64,000 bases of DNA from Tillandsia leiboldiana (GCA_029204045.2 CM055076.1:23102743-23166742); one strand, 5' to 3'. Shown: positions 35,500 to 48,420, counted from the first letter of the stretch. Numbers and translations: made by a program. The notes: a model not told the origin generated them from the letters alone.

Positions 35500-36274
35500 G
35501 GTTAATGTGTTAATTATAGTATTTAGATAAGCGAAGTTGTCAGATTACAATCCTAATAGGATTGTCGGCCTAGCAACAATAGAACGAGTGACCCAAAATG
35601 CTTAAATTTAGTTATTATTATTAGTGTCGATGTCTCTTATATATCAAATAAACACGCACACATTCCAATATCATCAGGCGATGTAAAATTTATCTCGTTA
35701 GTCTTGTCATTTAGACCTAAGCTCAGTTTAGATTCGCAATGTGAGACTTGTATCGCTAGTCTTGTCATCTAGATTCAGACTCAGTCGAGATTCGTCACAC
35801 ACTTCCGGCTGGTGATTGGCTTTGATACGAAATGTAATCATCCGGACCACTAGTAATAATAACTTATCGGATCCAAACCAAAGCTCAAAATATTTAACCT
35901 CAGTTATTATTATTAGTGTTTATATCTCTTATATAACCAATCATAACTTCATTCTCATCTGATGTGGTACTATTGGGGTGTCACAAACACTCATTTAATT
36001 ATACTATAGATTATATAGTTGGCTCATATACTATCTATCAGCCTAAAGGGATCAACATCTTGTTTTGTGATGGAAGGTCAGATTGGGTCGAGTCACATTC
36101 AAAATAACGTAAAATTGAATTGAGCCGAGTCATATTCAAAATAGCGTAAAATTAATTAAACCGAATCGCAATTGAGATCCGTAAGCATTATATCTATACG
36201 CTTTAAAGAAATTAGTTACGTATTTTTAACCGCTCGAATTTTTCGAATTAATGGTTAGTATCTACAATCCGACA
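35500..36274. mobile_element. Diverged LTR relics, including a TRIM-type LTR
   Basis: About 36050-36274 follows the TRIM LTR at 56493-56774 block by block (ccgtaagc / tacgctttaa / cgtatttttaaccgctcgaatttttcgaattaatggttag / aatccgaca). 35600-35950 holds two copies of 'agttattattattagtgt' and a degenerate minus-strand primer-site-like GGCTTTGATACG near 35818. Confidence 0.45.
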
Positions 36275-37395
36275 CTATAGCATTATGGTTAGTGTAAACT
36301 GTTGGACACTCTCTATATAGCTTTAATCTCTACATTTTCAATTCAAACAATTTGAACCCTAAACTTTCACTTAAGTTAATTCACTTTTAGTCTCCGGCTA
36401 TTAAAAATATTGAACTTTTATTGTAAAATGGATAACGGAATTATCCATGGTAGAGAGATAACATGTTTTTTTTAAAAAAAGAAGAAGAAAAAGATCTTTC
36501 TTTGACGTTTCAAGGGCTCAAGTGTTCACATTTATTAGGAACCGAGTCACAATATTGACAAATGTTAGTACTATTCATACATTTATGAAGGCCTCGTTTT
36601 CACATTAATTAGTACTATTCAACTTCCTTTGCTGATGCCAAATTGGATCAACAAATATATTAGATTTGACTTTGAAATCAGAAATCACTTTAACTTGATT
36701 TTTGATTCGTTGATGGTTTCGTGGTGCGACGATAAAATTTAATAAATTTTTTTTTTTAAAAAAATAAATGTATGCGGTGGAAACGAAGAGCTCGAGCTGT
36801 TAGATTCGAACCTGAAGCCCGCCACTGACATTAGACGGGAAGTGCGGGGGGCTCCGCCCCGCGCGGTACATTTCGGATCCGATAAAACACACAGTGAAAC
36901 TTATATTTTTCGTTCGTAATTTTTTTTCTATAAAAATTTTTTTACGTAAATTTATGTGTTTTATTTTTATTCGTACATTTTGAAGATTTACTTTTGTATG
37001 ATGATCACCTATTGATTTTTGTTTAGTTTGCACCATCATTGCTAACAAAATATATAATCTTGCCTAATAATTGCACTAATATTATGAAATAAAGTGAAAA
37101 AGTGACGGTGGATATGCGAGTGAACTAGATATTTTTTTTTGTATCATCAACTGTGAATGTAAGGCCCTTGGTCTAGATTTTGAAAAAGTAAATTTTTTTT
37201 ATAATTAATTTTATTTTAAAAAATTATTTTTTTTTTTTGTTAAAAATGGTAAAATATTTAGTTGAGTTTAAATAGAAAGTAATTTTTTTAAAATAATTTT
37301 CTAGGCAATTTTTTTTTTCCTTTTGTAAATAATATTTTTTTATCAAATTTTATTTTAAATTGAAATTGAAATTGAAATTTAATTTTAATTTTGAA
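36275..37395. other. AT-rich intergenic DNA with a GC-rich hairpin
   Basis: 36838-36866 is an isolated GC-rich inverted repeat (GCGGGGGGCTCCGCCCCGC). The rest is AT-rich and has homopolymer runs; no gene seen. Confidence 0.45.
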
Positions 37396-38035
37396 TTTAA
37401 ATTTAAGGTTAAATTATAGAAAAATCCTTTTTAAATTTTTTTTTTTTACTTTTTTTTTCCTAACTTTTAAAAACTTACATTTTGGTCCCTCCTAATCACG
37501 AAATTATTTTTAGGAGGCAAGGCGATTAACAGAATAGAATATTTTACGATAATGTCCTTATACCTGTGCCCCCTCCCTCTCTCTCCTCCGACTCTTTCTC
37601 TCTCTCACGTGGCCACTTTCTCTCTCTAATGCAGTAGCCCAAGATCCCGATCTGTCCACAGTGCCAATACCGGAGAAGACGACTATTCTGGCGGCGGCGC
37701 CGGTTTGCGGTTCGGCATTTTGAGGAACACCGAGACGGGGCCAATGGGGCGGAGGAGGAGGTGGAAGAGGAGTTCGAGGAGGAGGATGGGCGGCGATGGA
37801 GGCGTTGCTACCCGGCAACGGTGAAGGCGCAGAAAAGAAGATGAATTTTGAAGGGTATTTTGGATATATCAACTAAGAAATAGATGGAGCACTCACGGAA
37901 TACCGACACAGGCGAGTAAATACATAATTCTGAAATTAGGAGAGGGCAAAATGTCGATTTTTAAAAGTCAGGGAAGAAAATAAAAAAACGAGATTTTACA
38001 GAGAAATTTTCTATAATTTAGCCTAAATTTAAATT
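37396..38035. mobile_element. TIR element carrying a GC-rich passenger (Pack-type)
   Basis: The left end (aaggttaaattatagaaaa... to about 37500, with 'acttttaaaaacttacattttggtcc') and the complement of the right end (ggctaaattatagaaaat...'acttttaaaaatcgacattttgccc') are inverted copies. Between them, 37560-37830 is strongly GC-rich with an open frame on the minus strand (104 codons, proline- and arginine-rich). It looks like captured gene sequence; no domain recognised. Confidence 0.6.
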
Positions 38036-39009
38036 TAAAATTTTAAATGTGCACAAAAATTTAATTTTTGATATTTTAATTTAAAATATAAATTTGAAAA
38101 TTGAAAATTGAAAATTAAAAATTTGAAATTTTAAATCTATATTTAAATTTTCAATTTTAAATTTAAAATCTAAATTTGGAATTTAAAATTTAAAATTACA
38201 ATTTAAAATTTAAAATTTAAAATTTGAAATTTGAACTATGAAATTTGAATATTTAAATTTTAAAACTTGAAATTATAATTTGAAAATTCAAACTTAAAAT
38301 TTTAAAATTTCAAAATTTAAATTTTATCTTAAATTTGAAATTTAAAATTTGAGATTTAAAATTTAAAATTAAAATTTTGTAATTAAAATTTAATATCTAA
38401 ATTTTAAATTTTAATTTTTGAAATTTAAAATTTAAAATTTAAAAAATTAAATAAAAAAATTAAAAATTTAAAATTTGAGTCTGAAATTACAATCAAATTT
38501 CAATAAGAAAGTATTAGCTTCTTCTGATTTTCGAATCTCAAAAATAAAAAAAACTAATTATATAAATTAGAATAAAATTTTAAAAACGATATCCCCAACG
38601 CTGTATTCAGTGAAAAATTAATTTTAGACCAAAATCATTTTTCGGAGCTAGCCCAAACACCTACTAAGTTAATTATGATTTGATAATCTGGCACAAATTG
38701 ACTTGACTAATGGATCTAATCAGAATCTGTTGAAATATTTTATTATTATAAAAATATTAATTTTTATCTATGCATTTACGGTGGAGTTGCAAGTGAAATT
38801 AAACTCTTCACATACATAACCTAATAAATATCTTGTATGTCTAAATCCCCTGATCTATATATTTTCACTTTCTATAACTACTAGTATTTTTACCAAGCAT
38901 CTACTAAATCCAACGGCCCACCATCATCCTAACCGCGCATATTTCTATATCTAATGGTAAAAAACTCACAAACACAAATATCTTTATATTTTTACAAATA
39001 TGGAAGCTG

Positions 39010-39013
<4 letters not shown>
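38036..39013. other. AAATTTAAAATTT low-complexity DNA and a half MITE
   Basis: 38036-38480 is almost wholly permutations of aaatttaaaatttgaaattt. 38890-39013 is an arm of the 4351-type MITE family that runs into the (TA)n at 39014, as at 4141-4278. Confidence 0.6.

Positions 39014-39097
<84 letters not shown>
39014..39097. repeat. (TA)n microsatellite next to a half MITE
   Basis: About 84 bp of TA. Confidence 0.98.
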
Positions 39098-39099
<2 letters not shown>

Positions 39100-39119
39100 C
39101 TACCGTTTATTAGAAAAAT

Positions 39120-39750
39120 CTAGTTAAGTATAGGTTAAATACTTAATCTTAGTTAGTTAGTGTGATAAATTTATCTTTTTACCTTCTAGATATTTTTATA
39201 TTATTTTAACAGTTGAGATTTTTGGAGGAACATTTTTGAAAGGACAAAACAGTCATTTCACATATAGTCGGTTAAAAAATAAATAATGAACTAATGGTAA
39301 TAAATCGGAGGAATATATATGAATAACTTAGAACTTTTGAAGGGATAAATATGAAAAGTTGAACTTTGTAGTGATATATCTGCTATTCGATATGTTTACG
39401 GAGAGCCGTATGCTATGTTAAATATTTAATGTTGGTTAATTAGTGATTGAAATAAATTTATCTCCTTATCGTTTCGGATATTATACTTAACCATATGTAT
39501 AATTTTTAACAGTTGAATATTATAATTAACTATAGGTATAATTTTTAACAATTAAAAATTTTAAAAGAACATATTTATAAGAACAAAATTAATATTTTAC
39601 TTATATTCTGTTAAAAAAAAAAGAAGTAAGCTAACAGTAATAAAACAGAAAAATATATATAAAAAATTTAGAACTTTTGATAAAATAAATATGGAAAGTT
39701 GAACTTTATAAAGATATATCTACTATTCGATATATTTACAGAGAGTTGTA
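39120..39750. repeat. Tandem duplication of an approximately 300-bp unit
   Basis: Unit 1 (about 39120-39412) and unit 2 (about 39413-39750) share in order: 'taaatacttaatcttagttagttagtg', 'aataaatttatct', 'ttttaacagttga', 'agaacttttgaa.ggataaatatg.aaagttgaactt', 'gatatatct.ctattcgatat.tttac.gagag'. Moderately diverged. Confidence 0.75.
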
Positions 39751-40291
39751 CGAAATTAACCCTTAAATTTAAAACTAAATAAGATATAATCTATACTTTG
39801 TTGTAGATTATAGATATGTAAAACCTACAGAGAGAGAGAGCTTCTCTACTCTTGAATATACACCAATATATTTTTTATATTCCTTTGTATTTGAAGGAGA
39901 GGTTAAAAAAAAAAATTTTCTCAATATAATTTTGATCTTATCTACTTTTACAGAAATGATAAAACCACGTAACAAGAGTCAAGCTCTTGTATCCTTAAGA
40001 AAATATGCCAGTATTTTATTATATCGGTTTGAGAGTTTTGTCAATTATAAAAAATTTAAATTTTTTTTTTTAAAAAAAGTGAGATTTTTGTGTGACTCAT
40101 CGACATTTTTTTTTTTTTTCTCTTATAATCTAATATTTATTTTTGTGCATTTGCAGTAACAAAATCAAATGGTTTTAACAAACTACAGTGAGTTTTAAGT
40201 TGCTCTAATGATCTTTAAGTTGTGACCGGCCAGCTTCAAGAGTGTGTTTGTTTTCATAAGTCTCTTATTAGGAGATTTGTTACTTTCAAAG
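39751..40291. other. AT-rich intergenic DNA
   Basis: Short frames only (one of 75 codons, phenylalanine-rich, from homopolymer tracts). Nothing I can name. Confidence 0.5.
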
Positions 40292-40491
40292 TTTTTTTTT
40301 TTTTTTTTTTTTTTGTAGTTGTTGTTGTTGTTGTTTATTATTGTTGTTGATAGAGAAAGATAGTATACTATCCGTTTCGTTTATTTTAAAATAAATTTAG
40401 TTAAAAAATATAAAACAAGTAAGCTTTGAATTCCAAAAATATCAATCATTAAATTTTTTTACCATCTGTGCTAGGTATAGTTGGTTGCTAT
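40292..40491 (-). mobile_element. SINE copy with target duplication
   Basis: T run 40292-40314 on the plus strand, then TTG repeats, the family body 'cgtttcgtttattttaaaataaatttag', and a decayed box B and box A side. The flanks TTTCAAAGTT at 40282-40291 and 40492-40501 are identical. Confidence 0.75.
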
Positions 40492-40501
40492 TTTCAAAGT
40501 T

Positions 40502-40971
40502 GACTAGCATTCTTTACTAGGCTAATTAATTATACTCTACTGTATTTTACCAGTGCTATTTTTACATTACACTATTTCATTTTTTTCAAAGCCACCACTA
40601 TATTATTATATTTTATCAATTTTTATTCTATGCTTTAAATTTGAATTTTTTTTTTTATTTTTTATTTTTTTTATTTTTTTTATGTATAGCCAATCTTTAC
40701 ATTACTACAAACAGAACTATTTATTTTAGATAAAAGTTAATAATCTTATTAAAAAATATTGATTAAATAGTAAAAAAAAATATAATACTTTTTTCTGAGA
40801 GGCTCCATGAAAGTTTTTATTAAGTTATCTTTAATTATTTTTATGTATTTTATTATTTTTTATGTCAAAATGAGTTAAATATTTATTTTACTAGTTTTAA
40901 ACAGTATTTTAAATAACTTTTATATAAAATTATAAAATTATTATTTATAATGTAAAGATTGAAAAAAAAGA
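40502..40971. other. AT-rich intergenic DNA without recognisable features
   Basis: No gene or ordered repeat seen. Confidence 0.5.
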
Positions 40972-41137
40972 GCAATGCTACATGTACACCCCGAAGGGGT
41001 GTACATCATACATCTCCGCCATTTTAATGGTGCTGATATTTTTTACGGGTCACATCAAGTGACCCATCATCACACCCCCACCCTTAGATGGGTGGGGGTG
41101 TGAGATGTACACCACTTACGGGTGTACACATAGCATT
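40972..41137. mobile_element. MITE, 'TGTACACC' family copy 3 (best preserved)
   Basis: The left end GCAATGCTACATGTACACCC and the complement of the right end (GAAAATGCTATGTGTACACCC) are inverted copies. Inner palindromes: ACCCCGAAGGGGT, GGGTCACATCAAGTGACCC and a CCCCACCC/GGGTGGGG pair. No coding capacity. Confidence 0.8.
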
Positions 41138-41518
41138 TTCCAAAAAAAAATAGTAACCTGGTATAGAAATATTGATTATATTATATTTTATTTTTTAATT
41201 ATAAATATGCACATGTAATTAATAGCTATGACATAATTTGAAATAATGGTGTATATAAGATATAATAGATCTAAACATATTAATTCAGTTATAGTATTTT
41301 GAGAGGTAGTTAAACTTTAGAGGTTGAGTTAAGCGTGTTAGTACTAGAAAAGTTTTAGAATAAGTGACTTTCTGAAAAGTGGAGCATCATAGTTGATATA
41401 AGAGTCAATTAATTACCAGCTGGAAGTGTGAGATGAGTCTCAACTGAGTTAGGATCATACAGAAATAGAACATGACTTTCTGACTGATGACCGTTGTGGA
41501 TGGAGTACGGCTCCCAAT

Positions 41519-42314
41519 TGTTGGAAAAATATTTTTATAATTTTTTTAGTAAAATATCACTTTGAAATAATTTATATTCAAAATATTCAAATATATGTTT
41601 GCATGCAAATTACTAGTATAATATAAATAAATAAACAGTAGGAATTAAATGAAACTTGTTGGTCGAAGGGTGTGATACACAGCGCTAAAAGCAAGATTGT
41701 CCCTCCACGTGTGAGGCTCCAATAATCACTCCTAAAAATACAATGATCACGAACCACCCCGTCGGCACGACTCCCAGATGGCGCGAGCGAATCAATTTGA
41801 CTTTCAGAGATCCATCAAAAATAAAAATAGAAGAGGAGAAGTGTGCAAAGTTCAGTGTATGCATCTCAGTATATATTACTTAATCTAATTCCTGCTCCAT
41901 ATAGATTAGAGCCAGGAAGACTCTTACAACCCACCTTCAGGCACGTCCAACGATTAGATCTAGAATTAGTCGTTAGATCTTATCGAGGAGGCTTTAAGTA
42001 GTCCGAGAAGGCTCTTCCCAAGATGTGGTTAAGTTAACAAATATAAAAAGTGAAACAGGTCAAGATCGCGCGCCGCCACCACCCGCCTGATCCGGCTCGT
42101 GCTCGTGCGCGCGTCAAGGAAGAATACACTCGTCAAGAAAGAATAAATATAAATATAGCTACCACAAGTGATGAGTATTCAATGTAGAACAAAATATCAC
42201 ATGTGGTAAGTAAGATATTGGACTTCTATATAAAACCCATTTATATTGGGCCACCCAGAAGGTTCATAGGCCAAAATTAAACTTTAAATCAATAATAAAA
42301 AAAAAAATCTAACA
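41519..42314. mobile_element. Probable solo LTR
   Basis: TGTTGGAAAAATATT at 41519 and ATCTAACA at 42314 give TG...CA ends about 796 bp apart. The interior has LTR-like GC-rich control sequence ('gaaccaccccgtcggcacgactccc'). Flanks CCCAAT and CCCATA are not a clean duplication. Confidence 0.45.
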
Positions 42315-42484
42315 CCCATAAGGTCCGCTAAGGTTAGCAAGATGACTCTCATATCGCTTGATACTTGTGAATATGTTTAAGCCTAACAAACACGTTAGGA
42401 CTTAAAGGAAGAAGGAATATAATACATTTAGAATTTAAAATAATTATATATATAAAATATAATAAAATTAAGAAAAGAAAAAAA

Positions 42485-42720
42485 AGCTAACTATACACTC
42501 CAAAAGGGGTGTATATCTTACACCCCTTCCATCCAAGGATAGGGTGAATTCCACCCATCACATCACCCATCCATCCAAGAATAGGATGAATTTCACTCAT
42601 CACTTGATGTGATGGGCGGAAAAGTCTCCCACCCATTGATGTATGGGTGGAGAAGTCCCCCACCCTTGAATGAGTGGAGGTGTAAGATGTACACCCATGA
42701 TTGAATGTACAAGTAGCATT
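42485..42720. mobile_element. MITE, 'TGTACACC' family copy 4
   Basis: The left end AGCTAACTATACACTCC and right end TGTACAAGTAGCATT are imperfect inverted copies. The interior 'acccatc' blocks are repeated, making it longer than the copy at 40972. The 79-codon frame across it is not a gene. Confidence 0.7.
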
Positions 42721-42841
42721 CCTCAAATTTTATATAGTAACTTTTAATTTATTTGACTAAAACCAAATGGCCTTAAAAACAATAAAAAATTAAGGAAGGC
42801 TTAGCAAAGAAATAAAGTTGAGTGGGACATTTGTTTGTTTG

Positions 42842-43062
42842 TTTTTTTTTTTTTTTTAAGAAAAATATAGAATCCTACCCGTTTCGTTTATTTTGAGATA
42901 AATTTAACTGAAAAGGTTGGTACATAGCCGAGGGACTCTCCATACCATTTTATTGAGATAAAAGAGGTTTATCAATTATTCGGATATATAGAACAACTAA
43001 ATTTCGAATTTAGAACATTCGGTATTAACCACCAAATTCTTTACCATTTGCACTAGAAACAA
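42842..43062 (-). mobile_element. SINE copy (diverged, with an internal insertion)
   Basis: T run at 42842-42858, the family body 'cgtttcgtttattttgagataaattta', then about 70 bp of extra sequence, then 'aatttcgaatttagaacattcggtattaaccaccaaattctttacc' matching the head of the SINE at 14400-14450. Confidence 0.6.
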
Positions 43063-43734
43063 GTTGATGATATTAGTATACATTAGTTGCAACTCTCTAA
43101 GACTTGTACACAGGTTAATCCCGCTACTTATTAGTAGTGAAATAAAACTGTACAATATGCGAGAATAAATTCACGCTATTGAATATAAAAAAAAGTTTAA
43201 AAATATGAAAGTTATATAAGGTGATACAGTGTTTCCAACCAATCAACTTTTTTTTTCAAAAGTCACTCATTCTATTATGGTTTTTAGAAAACTATTTTTA
43301 TTGTACTTTTCTCTCAAAAATAGAGATGTGGTAGACTCGGATATAGATGATATAATGTAGCTGCTACACTTTAGACTTCCTCCGAATTAAAGGTGTTCGT
43401 GGGCTGGATTCGTCTGGATAGTTGATATACTTTGTTGGTACTTTAAAAAAAAATGAATAGAAAAAAAAAATTATATATCATATTTATTCAACGTGGGATC
43501 AGGTTCGGATCTGAATACTTAAGTTAATAATATATCCATCGAATTTATTTAAGTGAGTCTGAATAGTGACTATTCGTATATTATCCGTTTAAGACTAGAT
43601 ACGTATTGGATTTAGATCATGTAGTATACATATATTTTTTATAATTTTTATTAAACAGTTTGTAGAAAAATCATAAATATCTCATTATAGAATACTGGTA
43701 TTTTTATGAATTGCATCTAATTCATTAGGACTTT
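43063..43734. other. AT-rich intergenic DNA
   Basis: 43395-43640 resembles the GAATCC-type dispersed repeat ('ggatctgaatacttaag', 'agactagatacgtattggattt'). No gene seen. Confidence 0.4.
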
Positions 43735-45222
43735 TTTTAAAAATAGTTTTTTGAAAATTTATATTTTTAAAAATAATCCTACAAAATTTGTATTTACAAA
43801 AATAATTCTATAATTGCCAACTGTGCGCCACGCCACGTAAACGGAGAGCCTCACGTGTAAAACATTCCCCGTATTTAAATACGGGAAGTGGATTCCCGTG
43901 TTCTATATTTTAAATTAAAATTTTAATTCAAAAATCAAATCAAGATTTGAATTCAAAATTTCACTACTTTAATTTAAATTTAAATTCAAAATTTAAATTT
44001 AATTTATATCTTGGATTTGAATTTCAAATTTCAAATTTATATTTTTATCTCGTATTTGAATTTTAAATTTTAATTTTAATTTTAAATTTTCAAAATTAGA
44101 ATTTAAAATTAAAACTAATTTTAGATTTCAAATTTGAATTTAAAATTTGATTTTGGATTCAAATTTCAAGTTCAAATTTAATTTTGAATTTAAATTCATA
44201 TTTTGCATTAGTTTTAAATTCAAATTGAGATCTTGAATTTAATTTGAATTTCAACTTTAGTTTTAAACTTTAAATTCAAAATATTGAAATTGAATCTATA
44301 TTTTAAATTCAAATTTAGGCTCGAAATCAAATTTCAAATTTATATTTAAAATTTGAATTTAAATTTAAAAATTAAATCAGATTTTAAATTTGGCTGCGAA
44401 TATCAATCCAAGGGCTTTTTTGATATTTGAAATTAGATTGATATTTGAACTCAAAATTCAAATTTAAAATTTTGATATTTGAAAATTTAAATTCAAATAT
44501 CAATCCAATTTCAACTATCAAAATTTTAAATTCAAAATTTGAGTTCAAATATCAATCCAATTTCAAAAATAAAAAAAAAACCCTTGATATTTGAACTCAA
44601 AATTTGAATTTAAAATTAAAATTTGAATTCACAGCCAAATTTAAAATTTGATTTGATTTTTAAATTTAAATTAAAATTTTAAATATAAATTTAAAATTTA
44701 ATTTTGAGTCTAAATTAATATTTAAAATTTAGATTCAATTTCAATATTTTGAATTTATAGTTTAAAACTAAAGTTGGAATTCAAGATCTCAATTTAAATT
44801 TTAAGCTAGTGCAAAATATAAATTTGAATTCAAAATTAAATTTGAACTTGAAATTTGAATCCAAAATAAAATTTTAAATTAAAATTTGGGATCTAAAATC
44901 GGCTTTAAAAATATAAATTCTGATTTCAATTATACGAAGAATTGAACCAATTCTCGTATTTAAACACGAAAAATGGTTCTCCGTGTTTAAGCAAATGGTT
45001 TTGTTTAAGCAAATGGTTTTGTTTAAGCAAATGATTTTCGACATTACAATACAGAAAACCAATAGAATAGTTTTCCGTGTTCAATTTATTACACGTCAGA
45101 CTACCTCATTTATGTGGCGGGCACATGTGGTGCATAGTTAACACCCATATGACCATTTTTGTAAATACAAATTTTATAGAAATATTTTAAAAAATTTCAG
45201 AAAGTTATTTTAAAAAAAAATC
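43735..45222. mobile_element. 1.5-kb foldback element (long hairpin)
   Basis: The two ends are inverted copies (left 'aaaatttgtatttacaaaaat' near 43785, right 'atttttgtaaatacaaatttt' near 45155). The arms remain complementary far inward: 'aatttggctgcgaatat' at about 44388 against 'cacagccaaattt' at about 44630, with the centre near 44510. The interior is permuted AAATTCAAATTT. No coding sequence. Confidence 0.75.
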
Positions 45223-45953
45223 CAATTCAATAAAATTCATTTAAAAGAAAAAATAAAATATTTCAATACAAAAAAGATACATAACTTTTTATGAGTACAA
45301 GAGTTATACAAAAACTATCATAATCCATCGAATATTAGATATAGTTCTGAATTCGAATTTGAAAATTATTCTGGATGCTATCTATTAAAAAATTAGAGTC
45401 GGATAATGTCCAAGTTGTAGATATAAAATTTTCGGATCCATAACACTAGGCATCTGGTGGATCGTGGGGTAGATATATATATTTGAGTATCACCTATAAT
45501 TCATTAATTTACGAATTGTTAAAAATTTGAATTAAAAGATCTATATGTTCGGATGCGAATTATTCGTTCAAAATTCGGCCAAAATTTTTTAATTAAATTT
45601 TGTATTTCCAACTCTCTCGCTCAAAAACTAATTTCTCGCTCATCATCTATTTTATTTTATAGCTCTTTATTTTTATATTTTTAAAAATTATAACTATTTA
45701 TACTAGTAATAAAAATTTAAAGAAAAAAAATTAATTTAATAACCAAAATTTTAATTGGTGGATATATAATTTTTGTATAAATTACGTATCCGAATATTTT
45801 AATATTTGACGAATCAATTTTTTAAACAATATTTTTTAATAAATTTAAAAATTAGAATATAAATTTTATTCCTATTATAAATAATTTTCCAATCCGAATT
45901 AACTATGGTCTCAAGCGAGGAGACAACATATGATTTCAGGGCCTAAGATCCCG

Positions 45954-46015
<62 letters not shown>

Positions 46016-47094
46016 AAAACAATGTTATTTATTTTGATCTAATTTTAAATTTTTTTAATTTTTCTATCTAATTTTTTAATTTATTTAATTTTAGTCGATT
46101 AATAATTTTTAAATTTTAAAATTTTAATGCGTGCTAATCTTTACCAATTAATTTGCATATTTTATATAATTTTTATAAATATAAATTTACTAAAATTAAA
46201 AATTAGTTTAAATTTTATATCGAAAGAACTATCAAATAACTTAAATTGAATAAATTTAAAAAATAAAATATTAGAATTAAAATTTTGAAAGATTAAATAA
46301 TTAAATAAAAATAGCTTATAGTTTAGATAGTTTTTATATATTTATATCTTAAAAAGAAAACATATAGAACTTATGTGAACTATATACTATTTTGAATCCG
46401 CAACTTTTTTTTTCTAAAATTTGATTTTAGTATACAATTTTTTAATTTATTTTATTTGAGTCAGTCAATAATATTTTAACTTTAAAATTTTAACTAATTT
46501 TTTATTTTAACAAATTATTATTGTGAGAATTATATGAAATATATTAACTAAATTTATAAAAAAAAATGACAGACTCAAAATTTAAAATCAAAATATCACT
46601 AACGAATTCAAATCAAATAAATTAAAAAATTAAATAATAAAATTAATAATAAAATTAAAATTTTTTAAAATTGAATAGCAAATTTGCAATTATCTATAGT
46701 TCAAATAAATTCTTTATACACTTGAACAAAAAAAAAAAAAAAATCTTAGGCACAACTCACAAGTAGGAATATAAATGGGTATAAAGTACAAAATGAAAAG
46801 TGGACTGATTTAGATTTGTTCCAAATCCGACGCGAACCGAATCCAAATTGATTTTTATTATATAATATATATAAATATATAAATATTTGATATTATATTT
46901 TAATTTATATTTTAAAATTTAAATTTTAATATAATATATTTTGAAATATAATAAAAAAATAATTATTTTGAATTGAAATTTTATATTTTTGATTAATTTC
47001 AAATTTGAATATAAAAATTAATTTAAATTTAAATTAATTTTTAAAAAAATTACTTCGAATCCGACTTGTCGACATTTCTATTCAAAATAGTTTA
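45223..47094. other. AT-rich intergenic DNA with a 58-nt poly-A run
   Basis: Poly-A at 45956-46012 after 'gggcctaagatcccgatt', possibly the tail of a retroposed sequence, but no matching head was identified. 46795-47070 is a diverged GAATCC-type repeat. Confidence 0.45.
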
Positions 47095-47190
47095 GCGAAA
47101 ATGGCAAAGGACTTAATGGTTGATATCCGAATTTGAAGCATACAGTTAAATTTATTTCAAAATAAATAAAATGAATAGTATATTATTATT
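47095..47190 (+). mobile_element. SINE copy, plus strand, diverged
   Basis: Reads 'gcaaaggacttaatggttgatatccgaatttgaagc', 'agttaaatttatttcaaaataaata', then an ATT-rich tail. This is the same order as the complement of the SINE at 14315-14450. Confidence 0.55.
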
Positions 47191-47422
47191 ATTATTATTT
47201 TTTTTTTTTAAAAAAAAAATTCTGGACCACGTGTAGCCACGAAGGATGTCCGGCAGGTGACCCTTTGAATTTTGATCGTGCGGTCTGACCTTCCCAAAAT
47301 CGAAACTTCCGCCGTCCATCTGACCCTCAGGTCCTGCCGTCACCACATAAGACCGACCATATGATATTTCCTCCAACAACTCAACGACATTAACTCCAAC
47401 AACCGTCTCTAGTGCATTTTGA

Positions 47423-47467
<45 letters not shown>

Positions 47468-48420
47468 ACTGATCTCAAATTCAAATTCTAATTATTTCAT
47501 AATTTTTTTTTTTTTTTTTTCTTTTTTTTTTCCTGGAAGACAGATTTTTTTTTATAAATATTTATTATTATTATTATTTTTTTTCATGTCTTTAAAAATT
47601 TATATTTTATTTTTTTAAAATATCAGAAAATATTTTTAAAACTTACCGTGTTAATAAAAAGATGAAATGATCATATTGTTTTTACTTACTTTATAAAAAA
47701 AATTAATTTTTAATATATTTCTATCAAGAATATTTTTGGTATAAATTATAAAAAAAATTGACGGAATAAATTTTTAAGAGGATAAAATATAAATTTTTTT
47801 TAAAAAAAAAAACAAAATTTATAGAAAATTTTGTTAATTTAGTCATTAAAAAAAAAAAAAAAACCGAAACACATACTATCCTTCTCTCTCTCAAAAAAAA
47901 AAAAAAAAAAAAAATCTGCAGCAGAGCAGTACAAACGCGACCAACATCTCCTCTGAATATTTTTTAAATAAATTTTAAATAAATTTTAATTAGTTAAATA
48001 ATTTTTCTAAAAATTTATTTAGTCACTTAATTTTTTTTTTTCCAACTCAGTGTCTTATTGAATAAAAAAAAAAAATTTATTTTTATTCACTGTCTTTGAA
48101 AAGTGTTGAATTATTTTTTATTTTTAGATCGCTAATTATTAAAAAAAATTATTTATTTGTTAGAATTATATAGATAAGTTATTAAGATTTATTGAATTAT
48201 TAAAAATTTTATATAGTTGTTAAAATTTTATATAAAAATTTTAAGAAATTGATAAATTCTAAACCATTTAATAATATTTAATTGTTCTATCATATCATCG
48301 TGACGCAGCATTGTACAAAATTAGATTATTTAGACAAATAAAATTTTATTAAAATTATTCGATAAATTATAAATTTCTCATTCAACAACAACAACAAAAA
48401 AAAAAAAACAAAAAAAAAAA
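47191..48420. other. AT-rich DNA with a retroposed-looking segment
   Basis: 47222-47424 is of normal composition and ends in a poly-A run of about 39 (47425-47463), which suggests a retroposed fragment; product unknown. 47880-47912 and other homopolymer runs follow. No gene seen. Confidence 0.4.

Noticed and set aside
41519..42314. Clean target duplication for the solo LTR candidate
   Set aside because: Flanks CCCAAT and CCCATA do not match as a 5-bp duplication, so I kept only a low-confidence call.
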